A stretch of 64,000 nt of DNA from G965207045 sp965207045 (GCA_965207045.1 OZ242261.1:372001-436000), one strand, 5' to 3'; positions 18,549 through 28,794 are shown, counted from the first letter of the stretch. A program made the numbers and translations. The notes: a model not told the origin generated them from the sequence alone.

Positions 18549-21317
18549 ATGGATGGATCGGAAACAGAAGATCGTAATCTTCAATCGTTGATTTATGCAG
18601 TTTCAAAAAATGATATTGATACGGTCAAAGCCATGCTTGGTAAAGGAGCTGACGTTAATATGCAGAACGAAGCAGGTTGGACAGCATTGATGTGTGCAGC
18701 TGAGAATGGATATGCAAAATCAGTTGAACTCCTAATCGCAGCAGGGGCTGAAGTTAATGTGCAAAACAAAGGAGGTTGGACAGCATTGCTTTATGCAGCT
18801 AAGAATGGATATGCAGAAGTATTTGAAATGCTAGTCAAAGAGGGGGCTGAAGTTAATGTGCAGGAAACAGAAGAAGGTATGACAGTATTGATGTATGTAG
18901 CTAAGAATGGAGATGCAAAATCAGTTGAACTGCTAATCGCAGCTGGAGCTGACGTAAATGCGCGAGACGAATATGGTATGACAGCATTGCTTTATGCAGC
19001 TAAGAATGGAGATGCAAAATCAGTTGAACTCCTAATCGCAGCTGGAGCTGACGTAAATGTACGAAGCGGATATGGTATAACATCATTGGTATTTGCAACT
19101 ATGTTTAAAAATTCGGGTAAAGATGTAACAAGCATAGTTAAAATCTTAATCGAAGCGGGAGCTAATGTAAATGTAAAAAGCAGAACAATAAGTTCTACAG
19201 CATTGATTTATGCAGCTGGGAATGGATATGCAAAATCAGTTGAATTACTAATTAAAGCAGGAGCTGATCTAAATGTAAAAAGCGACGCAATAGGTTCTAC
19301 AGCATTGATTCGTGCAGCTGATAACGGATATGCAAAATCAGTTGAATTACTAATTAAAGCAGGAGCTGATCTAAATGTAAAAAGCGACACAATGGGTTCT
19401 ACAGCATTGATGCGTGCAGTTGAGAATGGATATGTAGAAGCACTTGAACTCCTAATCAAAGCGGGAGCTGATGTAAATATGAAGGACAAAATGGGTGAGA
19501 CAGCGTTGACGTATGCAATTAAGAGTGGAAATGCAGAAGCAGTTGAATTACTAATCGAAGCTGGAGCTGACGTAAATGCGCGAAACAAAAGAGATATAAC
19601 AGCATTGATACTTACAACTATGTTTAAAAATTTGAATAAAGAAGATGTAACAAGCATAGTTAAAATGCTAATCGAAGCTGGAGCTGATGTAAATGCAGAA
19701 AACAAAGTAGGTGGGACGGCATTGATGTGTGCAGCTGAGAATGGATATGCAAACGTAGTTGAGATCCTGATTAAAGCGGGAGCTAAAATAGATATGCAAA
19801 ACAACATAACAGGTTTTACAGCATTGATGTATGCAGCTGGGAATATATGTACAAAAGTAGTTGAAGTCCTAATTGGAGCAGGGGCTGACGTAAATGCACG
19901 AAACAAAAGAGGTATGACAGCATTGATGCTTGTGACTACTATGTTTAAAAATCCAAGTGAAGTTGTAACAAGAATAGGAATAGTTAAAAATTCGAGTGAA
20001 GATGTAACAAGCATAGTTAAAATGCTAATCGAAGCTGGAGCTGATGTAAATGCAGAAAGCAAAGTAGGTGGGACAGTATTGATGTGTGCAGCTGATAATA
20101 GATATGCAAAATCAGTTGAACTCTTAATCGGAGCAGGGGCTGACGTAAATATGCAAAGCACACAAGGTTGGACAGCATTGATGCATGCAGCTGGGAATAT
20201 ATGTACAAAAGTAGTTGAAGTCCTAATTGGAGCAGGGGCTGACGTAAATATGCAAAGCAAACAAGGTTGGACAGCATTGATGCATGCAGCTGAGAATGGA
20301 TATGCAAAATCAGTTGAATTACTAATTAAAGCAGGAGCTGATGTAAATAGTAACGCAATAGGTGGTTCTACAGCATTGATGTGTGCAGCTAGAAATGGAT
20401 ATGCACACATAGTTAAAATCCTAATCGAAGCGGGAGCTGACGTTGGTATAATAGCATTGATTTCTGCAGCTGAGAATGGATATGCAAACATAGTTAAAAT
20501 CCTAATCGAAGCGGGAGCTGACGTGAATGCGCGAAAAGACCAATATGATGGTATAACAGCATTGATTTCTGCAGCTGAGAATGGATATGCAAACATAGTT
20601 AAAATCCTAATCGAAGCGGGAGCTAAAATAGATATGCAAAATAACGATGGTGTGACAGCATTGATTTCTGCAGCTGAGAATATATATACAAAAGTAGTTA
20701 AAGTCCTAATTAAAGCTGGGGCTGACGTAAATATGCAAAGCACACAAGGTTGGACAGCATTGATGTATGCAGCTAAGCAAAAGTGTACTTATGGGAAAAA
20801 ATTGACGCATGCAGCTCAGCAAAGAATTGCTTTAGTTAAAATCTTGCTTGAAGCAGGAGCTAATATAAATACTAGTAATAAACATGAAAAAACAGCATTG
20901 AGGATATGTGCAGAAAGCAAAGATATAAATAATAATAAGATCCTATATGCATTAGATAAAGGAGATTTGGCTATATTTACAGAAAATGCTGAAATTAAGA
21001 AAGGTAGCAAAGAAGAAATGGTAATGTTTATGCTAGCAGCAGGAGGAAGATTAATAGATTTAGGTCCAGATCAACCAATCAATAAAACTGAGAAACTTAG
21101 GGAAATATCTAGAGAATCTATAAGAAATAGTATATTGAATAATGGAGTCACAAAAAACCTGTTGCATGATAATCCTATTGATAGTTTACCTATTCCAAAG
21201 GCATTGAAGAAATATTTATTTTACAATCAGCAAAATGAGGAAAAAGAAGATCCTAGCACAAAGCTGACAGATGCTAATACAGCAGCTTCCCGCAGTAGCA
21301 TTAACAACTTGGTTTAA
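18549..21317 (+). CDS. Giant ankyrin-repeat protein C with SOCS-box-like C-terminus
   Basis: 922 residues. The first 145 codons are identical to protein B. After that the repeat series differs, with about 24 units in total, several carrying longer inserts such as TTMFKNPSEVVTRIGIVKNS. Residues 850-892 carry the module: LREISRESIR (BC-box position Cys replaced by Ser) and IDSLPIPKALKKYLFY, closer to protein A than to protein B. Protein C thus has B's head and an A-like tail, which suggests recombination between family members. ATG 18549 has the same TTGAGG site as gene B. Confidence 0.92.
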   Translation: MDGSETEDRNLQSLIYAVSKNDIDTVKAMLGKGADVNMQNEAGWTALMCAAENGYAKSVELLIAAGAEVNVQNKGGWTALLYAAKNGYAEVFEMLVKEGAEVNVQETEEGMTVLMYVAKNGDAKSVELLIAAGADVNARDEYGMTALLYAAKNGDAKSVELLIAAGADVNVRSGYGITSLVFATMFKNSGKDVTSIVKILIEAGANVNVKSRTISSTALIYAAGNGYAKSVELLIKAGADLNVKSDAIGSTALIRAADNGYAKSVELLIKAGADLNVKSDTMGSTALMRAVENGYVEALELLIKAGADVNMKDKMGETALTYAIKSGNAEAVELLIEAGADVNARNKRDITALILTTMFKNLNKEDVTSIVKMLIEAGADVNAENKVGGTALMCAAENGYANVVEILIKAGAKIDMQNNITGFTALMYAAGNICTKVVEVLIGAGADVNARNKRGMTALMLVTTMFKNPSEVVTRIGIVKNSSEDVTSIVKMLIEAGADVNAESKVGGTVLMCAADNRYAKSVELLIGAGADVNMQSTQGWTALMHAAGNICTKVVEVLIGAGADVNMQSKQGWTALMHAAENGYAKSVELLIKAGADVNSNAIGGSTALMCAARNGYAHIVKILIEAGADVGIIALISAAENGYANIVKILIEAGADVNARKDQYDGITALISAAENGYANIVKILIEAGAKIDMQNNDGVTALISAAENIYTKVVKVLIKAGADVNMQSTQGWTALMYAAKQKCTYGKKLTHAAQQRIALVKILLEAGANINTSNKHEKTALRICAESKDINNNKILYALDKGDLAIFTENAEIKKGSKEEMVMFMLAAGGRLIDLGPDQPINKTEKLREISRESIRNSILNNGVTKNLLHDNPIDSLPIPKALKKYLFYNQQNEEKEDPSTKLTDANTAASRSSINNLV

Positions 21318-21338
21318 TAGGGCAAAATTCTTTGTTTA

Positions 21339-21438
21339 AGTTATAGTAGATTTTTTAGTAAATATTATAAATTATGACACTGCTGTACTATAGAAGAGAT
21401 AGTAAAAATTGAGAGTGGAGAATTTATTAAAGATTTAA
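21339..21438 (+). pseudogene. Decayed third folB copy
   Basis: The DNA from GTTATAGTAGAT to GAATTTATTAAAGATTTA aligns with the middle of folB (around 18220-18330), with small gaps and about 80% identity in the second half. Stops and gaps abolish the frame. It implies an older folB-ankyrin duplication whose last folB has died. Confidence 0.7.
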
Positions 21439-21743
21439 TGCAGTGAAAACAGCAATTTTTTGCTTAAGATTTGATGAGATCATGAAAAAAGTAAAGTATG
21501 AACATTAATATACTGATCGTTACTTAATCTAAAAATTTTACTGATTTTACATTTACAAAAGTTTTACTAAAGAAAGTTGTTTTTGATGAATTCTACTGTT
21601 CGTGTTTGGGAGACAGTTAAGGGTAATTTAGGCAAAAACTATGGGCGCGTAACACCAAATTGATGGGCAAAAAAAAAGTTGATGAAAAATTGCTACATGG
21701 TGTGACAGAAGGACATAATTGAGTCTTAACACAATATATAGTT
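21439..21743. other. Short intergenic remnant
   Basis: Contains a broken plus-strand frame starting MNSTVRVWETVKGNLGKNYG (21585) that stops soon after. I do not recognise it. The remainder has no visible gene. Confidence 0.4.
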
Positions 21744-22529
21744 TTAGTTACAAAGAAATTGCTCAATAATGGTTTTGTCATTGAGACTACTTTGTGAATA
21801 AAATAACAAATCAACAGAATTTTTAGAGTCTGAATATATTTCAATTTTTTCAATACCACAGAGTTCATTGTGGTCAGCTGCAACTATTACTGGTCTTCGT
21901 TTTGCATCAATTATTTCAAGTGTTATTGAAACATCATCTGGTAGTAAGGCACTTTTCCACCGTCTAGGACGAAATATATTAATACCAGTTAAAGCAAAAA
22001 ATCTAGAAGTAATAGGTAATATAGGTCCTCCAGCAGAAAAATTGTAAGCACTACTACCTAAAGCGGTAGCTAATAGTAAACCATCTCCAATGAGTTGATT
22101 TATTCTTATGATATTATTTATTTTAATTTTAATTAATGTAGACTGATATGTATTGCGAAAAACTGAGAGCTCATTTATTGCAATTGCATGATATTCGCAG
22201 CCATTGTAATCAGTAGCAATTATTTTAAGTGGTCTTATTTTTGTTGAGTATGCATTCTCTATTACATCAATTAGATTGAGGTTCTTTTTATATTCATTAA
22301 GTAAAAAACCTATAGTACCACAGTTAATTCCATATATTGGTATTTTTCTTTTTATATATTTATGTATGCTATGTAGCATGAAACCATCTCCACCAAAAAC
22401 CAATAATACATCTATTTTTTCATCAGGGTTTTCTTCTGCATTAATTAAGCTACCATACTTACTAAGAACGTCTAATAGTATTTCTTTTGCTTTTTTACTA
22501 TTTGTGTTTACATAACCAATCTTCTTCAT
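21744..22529 (-). CDS. nadK: NAD kinase
   Basis: ATP-dependent phosphorylation of NAD to NADP. Signature GGDGFMLHS, the NCGTIGFLLN segment, NELSVFRN and the glycine-rich GDGLLLATALGSSAYNFSAGG are present. The frame is open to 22613, but ATG 22529 begins the normal MKKIGYVNTNSKKA strand and gives 261 residues. It is divergent from the protein at 22590, with 60 nt between the starts. Confidence 0.93.
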   Translation of the reverse strand: MKKIGYVNTNSKKAKEILLDVLSKYGSLINAEENPDEKIDVLLVFGGDGFMLHSIHKYIKRKIPIYGINCGTIGFLLNEYKKNLNLIDVIENAYSTKIRPLKIIATDYNGCEYHAIAINELSVFRNTYQSTLIKIKINNIIRINQLIGDGLLLATALGSSAYNFSAGGPILPITSRFFALTGINIFRPRRWKSALLPDDVSITLEIIDAKRRPVIVAADHNELCGIEKIEIYSDSKNSVDLLFYSQSSLNDKTIIEQFLCN

Positions 22530-22589
22530 ACTTTTTTTTATTAGGAAATGGTATAATAATGTATGTCTTTTTATTTTTAAAGTTTTATT

Positions 22590-23108
22590 ATGCCAGTAAT
22601 TGAAGGAGCACAAGGACCTAACTTTGGGCAGATACTATCACAACAACAAGCACAAGCCCAACAAGAAGGTGGAAACGAGGAACATAAAAAGGGGTTTGTC
22701 AATAACTCAGTTGTTGCTTTTTTATTTAAACCTGTTGATTGTATGTCAGGATTGTTTGGTAATTTACTGCAAGTAAATCAAGCTGTTTTGCAGTCATTAA
22801 TGATGTCAGGTCTTCTTAGTGTTGCTGGTGCACTTGGGGAAAAGAGTATGTGGGGAGTTGATTTTCTTGGTAAAGTAGCCAAATTCATTTTTGTAGGTTC
22901 TCCTGAAGAAGTACCAGGTTTTTCTGCTGGAGGAGAAGGAGCGCCATCTGAATTTCATGCTGAAACTATGGAGCATGGCCAAGCTATGTACGGTGCTGGT
23001 GCAGGAGAGATGTCACATGCAGAATATCCAATACAGAGTGGATATTCACCAGATTTTACTCCGCTTCAACAGGATCAGGATTTGTCTCGCGGAACAGCTG
23101 CTACATAG
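22590..23108 (+). CDS. Uncharacterised Gly/Gln-rich protein
   Basis: 172 residues that I do not recognise. A Gln/Ala-rich N-terminus (QILSQQQAQAQQEGG) leads into a moderately hydrophobic middle (residues 40-105, FLFKPVDCMSGLFGNLLQ through VAKFIFVG). A Gly-, His- and Met-containing acidic tail follows. There is no signal peptide. The composition suggests a lineage-restricted structural or surface-associated protein. It shares a divergent promoter region with nadK and ends about 40 nt before the convergent pnp. Confidence 0.65.
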   Translation: MPVIEGAQGPNFGQILSQQQAQAQQEGGNEEHKKGFVNNSVVAFLFKPVDCMSGLFGNLLQVNQAVLQSLMMSGLLSVAGALGEKSMWGVDFLGKVAKFIFVGSPEEVPGFSAGGEGAPSEFHAETMEHGQAMYGAGAGEMSHAEYPIQSGYSPDFTPLQQDQDLSRGTAAT

Positions 23109-23149
23109 CCATAGAAAGCATTTTATCCAAAAAATCTTACTGCGTATAG

Positions 23150-25378
23150 TCAAAAGAATTTAGGTCTTCTTTTTTGATAGTCACTTTTTTTGTTGTTATC
23201 ATCGCGTCCATTACTAACACCTCGCATGTTTCTTCTTTTTTTGTGATTTAGTGTTGCTTGCAAGGCAACAGCTCTATTATAATCTCCAGAAAATAGTTTT
23301 CCTGACTCTTGATCAACATATTTCATAGAGAGTCTAATACGCTTATCCTTGTCTATAGATAAAATAGCAACTCTTACCCTTTCTCCAACTTTTATGACAT
23401 CATCTATAGAATGTACGTGTCCATCCTGTATCTCACTAATATGCACCAAACCTTCGTAAGTGTCAGAGATTTTAACGAATGCCCCAAACTCGGCTACACC
23501 AACAACTTCACCATCGTACACAATGCCAGTCTTTGGAATTTCTATTATAGAATTTAGCATTCCCATTGCTTTCTTTAGAGACTCACTGCTATCAGATGAA
23601 ATTAAAACCTTGCCAGTTGAATCTATGTCAATCTTAGATGAACATACTTCACATATATTTTTTATAACTTTTCCACCACTTCCGATAACTTTAGTTATAT
23701 CTTCCTGATTTATGTTAATAGATGCTATATTAGGGGCATTTTCTTTAAGCTCTTTACGCGATTCTGGTATAGACAACATCATCTTGTCTAGTATATGCAT
23801 CCTACCACTCTTTGCTTGTGCAAGAGCATTTCTCATCACATCTTCTGTTATTCCAGATATTTTGATATCCATTTGCAAAGCTGTAATACCATCTTTAGTA
23901 CCTGCAACTTTAAAATCCATATCACCAAAGTGATCTTCTTCACCAGATATGTCAGAAAGAACTACAAAACCATCACTATGCTTTATAAGACCCATAGCAA
24001 TTCCTGCAACGTGTGACTTAATTGGAACACCAGCTGCCATTAAAGCTAACGATGAAGCACAAACAGTTGCCATAGATGAAGAACCATCCGACTCAGTAAT
24101 TTCAGAGACAACTCTTACGGTGTAAGGAAAGTTCTCTTTGTTTGTCAAAACTGACTGCAAAGCGTGCCACGCTAATCTTCCATGTCCTATTTCACGTCTC
24201 CCAGGTGCTCTCAATGAAGATGCTTCCCCAACTGCGTAGGGCGGGAAATTATAGTGCAGCATAAAATGTTCTCTGCTATTTCCGTCAACACCATCAATTA
24301 TTTGCTCATCACTATAATCACCTAGAGTTACAACAACCAAAGCTTGTGTATTACCTCTAGTAAACAAAGCTGATCCATGAGCGTTTGGTAATATATCTAT
24401 AATTATATTAAGCTCTCTTATCTCATCATGTTTCCTACCATCTGACCTTTTTCCGAGTTTTGTTATATTTCCCCTCACAATTTTTTTCTGCAATTCTTGA
24501 AACGCTATAGTAGCTTCTGCTAGATCCTCACCTTTTTGCAGAGAAAAGAATTTATCCTTAATCTTAGATAAATATTTAACTCTTTCCTTTTTAGAGACTA
24601 TTTCGTAAACTTTTATCAACTCATCTTGATAATCTCTAGAGATAGATTCTTGTAATTCTAGATTGCTACCTTTTGTTGCAAAGATTTTTTCTGATTTATC
24701 AGAATGATTAGAAAAATCCTCTATAAAAGCAATAACTGGTTGAATATTTTTATGTCCGTACATTATTGCTTTAAGTATTTCCTCTTCACTTAACTCTTTC
24801 GCTTCAGATTCAACCATCAATATTGAATCGCTAGTAGCTGCTACTATCAGATCCAATTTGCTACCTTTATCTACTACATTAAGCGTATTGTGACCACTAG
24901 CATCACAGCAAATATGTGCAGCAACTACAGGCTTTAAAAATGGTATGTGAGAAATATTTAAAGCAGCTGATGCACCAATTAAAGACGGAATTTCTGGTAT
25001 TACAGAATCATCATGACTTAGTAATGTGCAGACTAAATGCAAATCATCAGTAAAATCTTGAGGAATTAAAGGCCTTAAGGATCTATCAATAATTCGTGAT
25101 GCTAAAATTTCACGTTCTGTTGCTTTACCCTCCCTTTTTATAAACCCAGCTGGAATCTTACATCTCGCATAAGACTTGTAAACAAAGTTTACCATCAGAG
25201 ATACACCGGACCTTTTTTCTTCGTCAGATGAATTCTCGGAAGTAACAGTAACTAAAACTACTGTATTGTTATACTTGACCACAACAGAGCAAGAAGCATG
25301 ACGAGCTATTCTTCCTGTTTCCAAAGAAACATTAGCATCTCCCCATCTTATGCTCTTTTCTATTATTGTATTAGACAT
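23150..25378 (-). CDS. pnp: Polyribonucleotide nucleotidyltransferase
   Basis: A 3'-5' phosphorolytic exoribonuclease of mRNA decay. 742 residues: two RNase PH domains (first with FVYKSYARCKIPAGF, second with PPYAVGEASSLRAPGRREIG), an alpha-helical linker, a KH domain (IGSGGKVIKNICE) and an S1 domain (GEVVGVAEFGAFVKISD). A basic tail ends the protein. The start is 2 nt from the rpsO stop, the widely conserved rpsO-pnp order. Confidence 0.97.
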   Translation of the reverse strand: MSNTIIEKSIRWGDANVSLETGRIARHASCSVVVKYNNTVVLVTVTSENSSDEEKRSGVSLMVNFVYKSYARCKIPAGFIKREGKATEREILASRIIDRSLRPLIPQDFTDDLHLVCTLLSHDDSVIPEIPSLIGASAALNISHIPFLKPVVAAHICCDASGHNTLNVVDKGSKLDLIVAATSDSILMVESEAKELSEEEILKAIMYGHKNIQPVIAFIEDFSNHSDKSEKIFATKGSNLELQESISRDYQDELIKVYEIVSKKERVKYLSKIKDKFFSLQKGEDLAEATIAFQELQKKIVRGNITKLGKRSDGRKHDEIRELNIIIDILPNAHGSALFTRGNTQALVVVTLGDYSDEQIIDGVDGNSREHFMLHYNFPPYAVGEASSLRAPGRREIGHGRLAWHALQSVLTNKENFPYTVRVVSEITESDGSSSMATVCASSLALMAAGVPIKSHVAGIAMGLIKHSDGFVVLSDISGEEDHFGDMDFKVAGTKDGITALQMDIKISGITEDVMRNALAQAKSGRMHILDKMMLSIPESRKELKENAPNIASININQEDITKVIGSGGKVIKNICEVCSSKIDIDSTGKVLISSDSSESLKKAMGMLNSIIEIPKTGIVYDGEVVGVAEFGAFVKISDTYEGLVHISEIQDGHVHSIDDVIKVGERVRVAILSIDKDKRIRLSMKYVDQESGKLFSGDYNRAVALQATLNHKKRRNMRGVSNGRDDNNKKSDYQKRRPKFF

Positions 25379-25380
25379 TA

Positions 25381-25650
25381 CTATTTCCTTATTCCTAAAC
25401 CTTTGATTAAAGTGCTATAATCTTTGAAATTCTTTTCTTTTATATATGCAAGCAGCTTCTTCCTACGACTGACAAGCTTAAGTAATCCATGTTTGCCATG
25501 CAAATCTTTCTTAAAAACCTTTAAATGGTCAGTAATGTTATTAATACGCTCAGTTAAAATAGCTACTTGTACATGTAAAGAACCTGTGTCAAATTTGTGT
25601 AAGCGATTACTACGTATAATTATGCTTTTTTTTTCGGGACTGACCGACAT
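25381..25650 (-). CDS. rpsO: 30S ribosomal protein S15
   Basis: 89 residues, the standard S15 length. DTGSLHVQVAILTERINNIT and HGKHGLLKLVSRRKKLLAYI match the rRNA-binding helices. It is directly upstream of pnp in the conserved operon. Confidence 0.97.
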   Translation of the reverse strand: MSVSPEKKSIIIRSNRLHKFDTGSLHVQVAILTERINNITDHLKVFKKDLHGKHGLLKLVSRRKKLLAYIKEKNFKDYSTLIKGLGIRK

Positions 25651-25773
25651 ACCGTACCTTTATTATCAAAAATCAAAAATTAATCATAGTAACTAATACC
25701 ACAACAGGCTTTCATGTACAATAAGTATTTTGTATTTAATCATTTTTTAAAGAAAAAAACTTTAATTTTGATA

Positions 25774-27228
25774 CTAATTTACAGTATAATTTGGTGATTC
25801 TTCCGTAATAAATACATCATGTGTATGACTTTCATGTAAACCTGCCTGCGTTATTCTGATAAATTTACAATTATTTTGCATTGCTGTAATATTACGATTG
25901 CCAGTATAACCCATAGAAGATTTCAATCCTCCAATCAATTGATGAATCACGTTTTTTATAGGCCCTTTAAATGGTACTCTTCCTTCAACTCCTTCTGGAA
26001 CTAATTTACTCTTTTGATTCTGAAAATACCTATCTGCTGAACCTTTAGACATGACACCAATAGAACCCATACCACGATAAGATTTATATGATCTTCCTTG
26101 GTATAAGATAATATCCCCTGGGCTTTCATCAGTGGATGCAAAAATAGAGCCGAGCATAACAATATCTGCACCTGAAGCAATAGCTTTTGCGATATCTCCA
26201 GAATATTTTATTCCGCCATCTGCAATGAGTTTTTTATTGTATTTTTTACAGATTGTACGCACATCCATTATAGCAGTAATCTGTGGAACACCAACACCAG
26301 CAATAATTCTTGTTGTACAAATTGAACCAGGTCCTATACCAACTTTTACTGCACCTACTCCAGCCTTAATTAAAGCTTCTGCCGCGTCTGCAGTTGCTAT
26401 ATTCCCACCAATAATTTCTGTACTTGGGTACAGATATCGTATCTGCTTTATTGTATCTATAACTTTTTGTGAATGCCCATGTGCAGTATCTATTACTATA
26501 ACATCTGTGTCGTGACTGATTAAAGCTTCTGCTCTTTCAATGCCCTCTTTACCAATTCCAACTGCTGCTGCTACTCTTAATCTACTTTTGTTGTCTTTGC
26601 ATGCAAGAGGATTTTTATCAAATTTTATTATGTCTTTTACTGTTATTAATCCTATACAATGTGCTTCATTATCTATAACGAGTAGCCTTTCTATCCTATG
26701 TTCATGTAGTAAATTTAAGGCATTATCCTTACTAACACCAGGTTTTACTGTAACAAGTTTCTTTGTCATTAAATTGCATACAGGCTGGTTATGGTTTTCT
26801 ATAAATCGTAAATCTCGGTTAGTCAAAATCCCTACTAATTTTTTTGTTTCATTATCTATCACTGGGATTCCAGAATAATTGTGTTTTTTTTGTAATGATA
26901 TTGCTTCATGTATTGGTGCATCAGGATTAATTGTTATTGGATTACTAACAATCCAGCTTTCATGTTTTTTAACTACACTAACCTCTTGAGTTTGTGCTTC
27001 AATAGAGAGATTTTTATGTATGGTACCTATACCACCTTGTTGTGCAATTGCAATTGCTAACTTTGATTCAGTAACACTATCCATAGCGGCTGACATTAAA
27101 GGTATAGATAACTTAATTCTTTCCGTCAAAAAAGTCTCTGTATTTGCTTCATGCGGCAAAACTTCTGAAGCAGATGGAAGCAATAATAGATCGTCAAATG
27201 TATACCCTTCTCGTATAGAATTCAACAT
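25774..27228 (-). CDS. guaB: IMP dehydrogenase
   Basis: The NAD-dependent, rate-limiting step of GMP synthesis. 484 residues: a TIM barrel beginning EGYTFDDLLLLPSASEVLP, interrupted by two CBS domains (about residues 95-205). The catalytic Cys is in GPGSICTTRIIAGVG, followed by the GGIKYSGDIAKA phosphate loop and the KGSADRYFQ flap. It stands alone between rpsO and metG. Confidence 0.97.
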   Translation of the reverse strand: MLNSIREGYTFDDLLLLPSASEVLPHEANTETFLTERIKLSIPLMSAAMDSVTESKLAIAIAQQGGIGTIHKNLSIEAQTQEVSVVKKHESWIVSNPITINPDAPIHEAISLQKKHNYSGIPVIDNETKKLVGILTNRDLRFIENHNQPVCNLMTKKLVTVKPGVSKDNALNLLHEHRIERLLVIDNEAHCIGLITVKDIIKFDKNPLACKDNKSRLRVAAAVGIGKEGIERAEALISHDTDVIVIDTAHGHSQKVIDTIKQIRYLYPSTEIIGGNIATADAAEALIKAGVGAVKVGIGPGSICTTRIIAGVGVPQITAIMDVRTICKKYNKKLIADGGIKYSGDIAKAIASGADIVMLGSIFASTDESPGDIILYQGRSYKSYRGMGSIGVMSKGSADRYFQNQKSKLVPEGVEGRVPFKGPIKNVIHQLIGGLKSSMGYTGNRNITAMQNNCKFIRITQAGLHESHTHDVFITEESPNYTVN

Positions 27229-27294
27229 TAGAAACGTCTCTTTATCTAAATTCTAACCAAAACCATTGTACAGCAATATCTAAATTTTATCAAT

Positions 27295-28794
27295 CTAGAA
27301 TTTTGTAAAAATTATCTCTGATGTAGCAACATCTACGCCTTCCTTTAAGGAAAAATCGAATTGTGCATGAATCATACTTCTTTCTTGTTGCGGTGATGAA
27401 ATTTGTGTTAGAATCTTTTTTGCTGATTCTGGAACAAAAGGTTGCATTAATATTCCAATACAACGAATTGCTTCTAGTAAGTTGTACAAAATCTCCCCCA
27501 TTCTTTTTTTATCTGAATCTTTTAATTTCCATGGTGCTGTTTTATCTATATATTCATTTCCCATAGAAGATATTGCTATTATATTATCAAGTGCTTCATT
27601 GAAGTTATTTTTTTCTAAGTTTATACATGCATGCTTAGCATTTTCATATACTTCTGATGAGAACTTTTCTACATCTTTACATCCTTTTGGTATCTTGCCA
27701 TCAAAATGCTTATTGACCATTGATAAAGTCCTGTGTAGTAAATTACCTATGTTGTTTGCTAAATCAGAATTTATTCGCTGAATTATAGCATTACGGCTGA
27801 AATTTCCATCTTTACCAAATGTGACTTCTCTTAATAAAAAATATCTAACACAATCTGCACCAAATTCGTCAATCAAATCTATTGGGTTTATTGTGTTCCC
27901 AACTGATTTAGAAATTTTTTCTCCTTCATTTGTCCACCAACCATGCACAAGAATTTGGTGAGGTAAGGAAAGGTTGGCAGCAATTAAAAATGCTGGCCAA
28001 TACACAGCATGAAAACGTAATATATCTTTCCCAATAACATGTAAAATTTTACTATTGTTCCAATAATCCAAAGCTTTAGTGCTTGGATAGCAAGTTGCAG
28101 TTAGATAATTTGATAATGCATCAAACCAAACATACATTACATGTTTTTCATCATCTGGAACCTTTATTCCCCAACTAAAATTAGTGCGTGAAACAGAAAT
28201 ATCTTTTAACCCAGATTCCACAAATGATACAACTTCATTATGATAATGTTTAGGAAAGATAAAATTTGGATGAGTTTTATATAGATTGAGTAATTGATTC
28301 TGGAAAGCAGATAATCTAAAGAAATAACTTTCTTCTTCAACCCATTCAACATCTGATCCTGTTGGTGCTTTTGAATTTACTAATTCTTTTTCTTGGTAAA
28401 ATGCTTCGTCTTGTATTGAATACCAGCCCTTATAAATTCCTTTATATAAAAAATTATTTTTTGCAACATTTTTCCATAAATTTTTTGCTGATTTCTTATG
28501 TCTTTCTTCTGTAGTACGGATAAAATCATCATTACTTAAATTTAAGGATGCAGTCAAATCAAGAAAATGTTGACTAATTTTGTCAACAAATTGTTGAGGA
28601 GACAAATTATGTTTTTTTGCAGATTTTTTAATTTTTTGGCCGTGTTCGTCTGTTCCTGTCGAAAATTTTACATTTCGACAATTCAACCTATTAAATCTGG
28701 AAATAACATCACATATTATACTTGTATAAGCATGTCCAATGTGAGGAATATCATTGACGTAATAGATTGGAGTAGTAATATATAAACTTTTCAT
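27295..28794 (-). CDS. metG: Methionyl-tRNA synthetase
   Basis: A class I aminoacyl-tRNA synthetase of 499 residues. PIYYVNDIPHIGHAYTS carries the HIGH motif, and KISKSVGN is the KMSKS loop (with I for M). The short form lacks a C-terminal EMAP-like domain and a clear zinc-knuckle Cys set, typical of alphaproteobacterial MetG2-like enzymes. Confidence 0.96.
   Translation of the reverse strand: MKSLYITTPIYYVNDIPHIGHAYTSIICDVISRFNRLNCRNVKFSTGTDEHGQKIKKSAKKHNLSPQQFVDKISQHFLDLTASLNLSNDDFIRTTEERHKKSAKNLWKNVAKNNFLYKGIYKGWYSIQDEAFYQEKELVNSKAPTGSDVEWVEEESYFFRLSAFQNQLLNLYKTHPNFIFPKHYHNEVVSFVESGLKDISVSRTNFSWGIKVPDDEKHVMYVWFDALSNYLTATCYPSTKALDYWNNSKILHVIGKDILRFHAVYWPAFLIAANLSLPHQILVHGWWTNEGEKISKSVGNTINPIDLIDEFGADCVRYFLLREVTFGKDGNFSRNAIIQRINSDLANNIGNLLHRTLSMVNKHFDGKIPKGCKDVEKFSSEVYENAKHACINLEKNNFNEALDNIIAISSMGNEYIDKTAPWKLKDSDKKRMGEILYNLLEAIRCIGILMQPFVPESAKKILTQISSPQQERSMIHAQFDFSLKEGVDVATSEIIFTKF

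Larger units (their letters stand above)
17936..18984 (+). repeat. 1.05-kb perfect direct repeat, copy 2
   Basis: Second copy of 13183-14231, offset 4753. Here it lies in its probable original context, since the upstream side continues into the complete carA gene. Confidence 0.95.

Noticed and set aside
14038..20743. Long minus-strand reading frames opposite ankyrin genes B and C (up to 511 codons)
   Set aside because: They are antisense shadows of the ankyrin repeats: the same Ala/Ser/Thr-rich periodic sequence, no start context or independent family.
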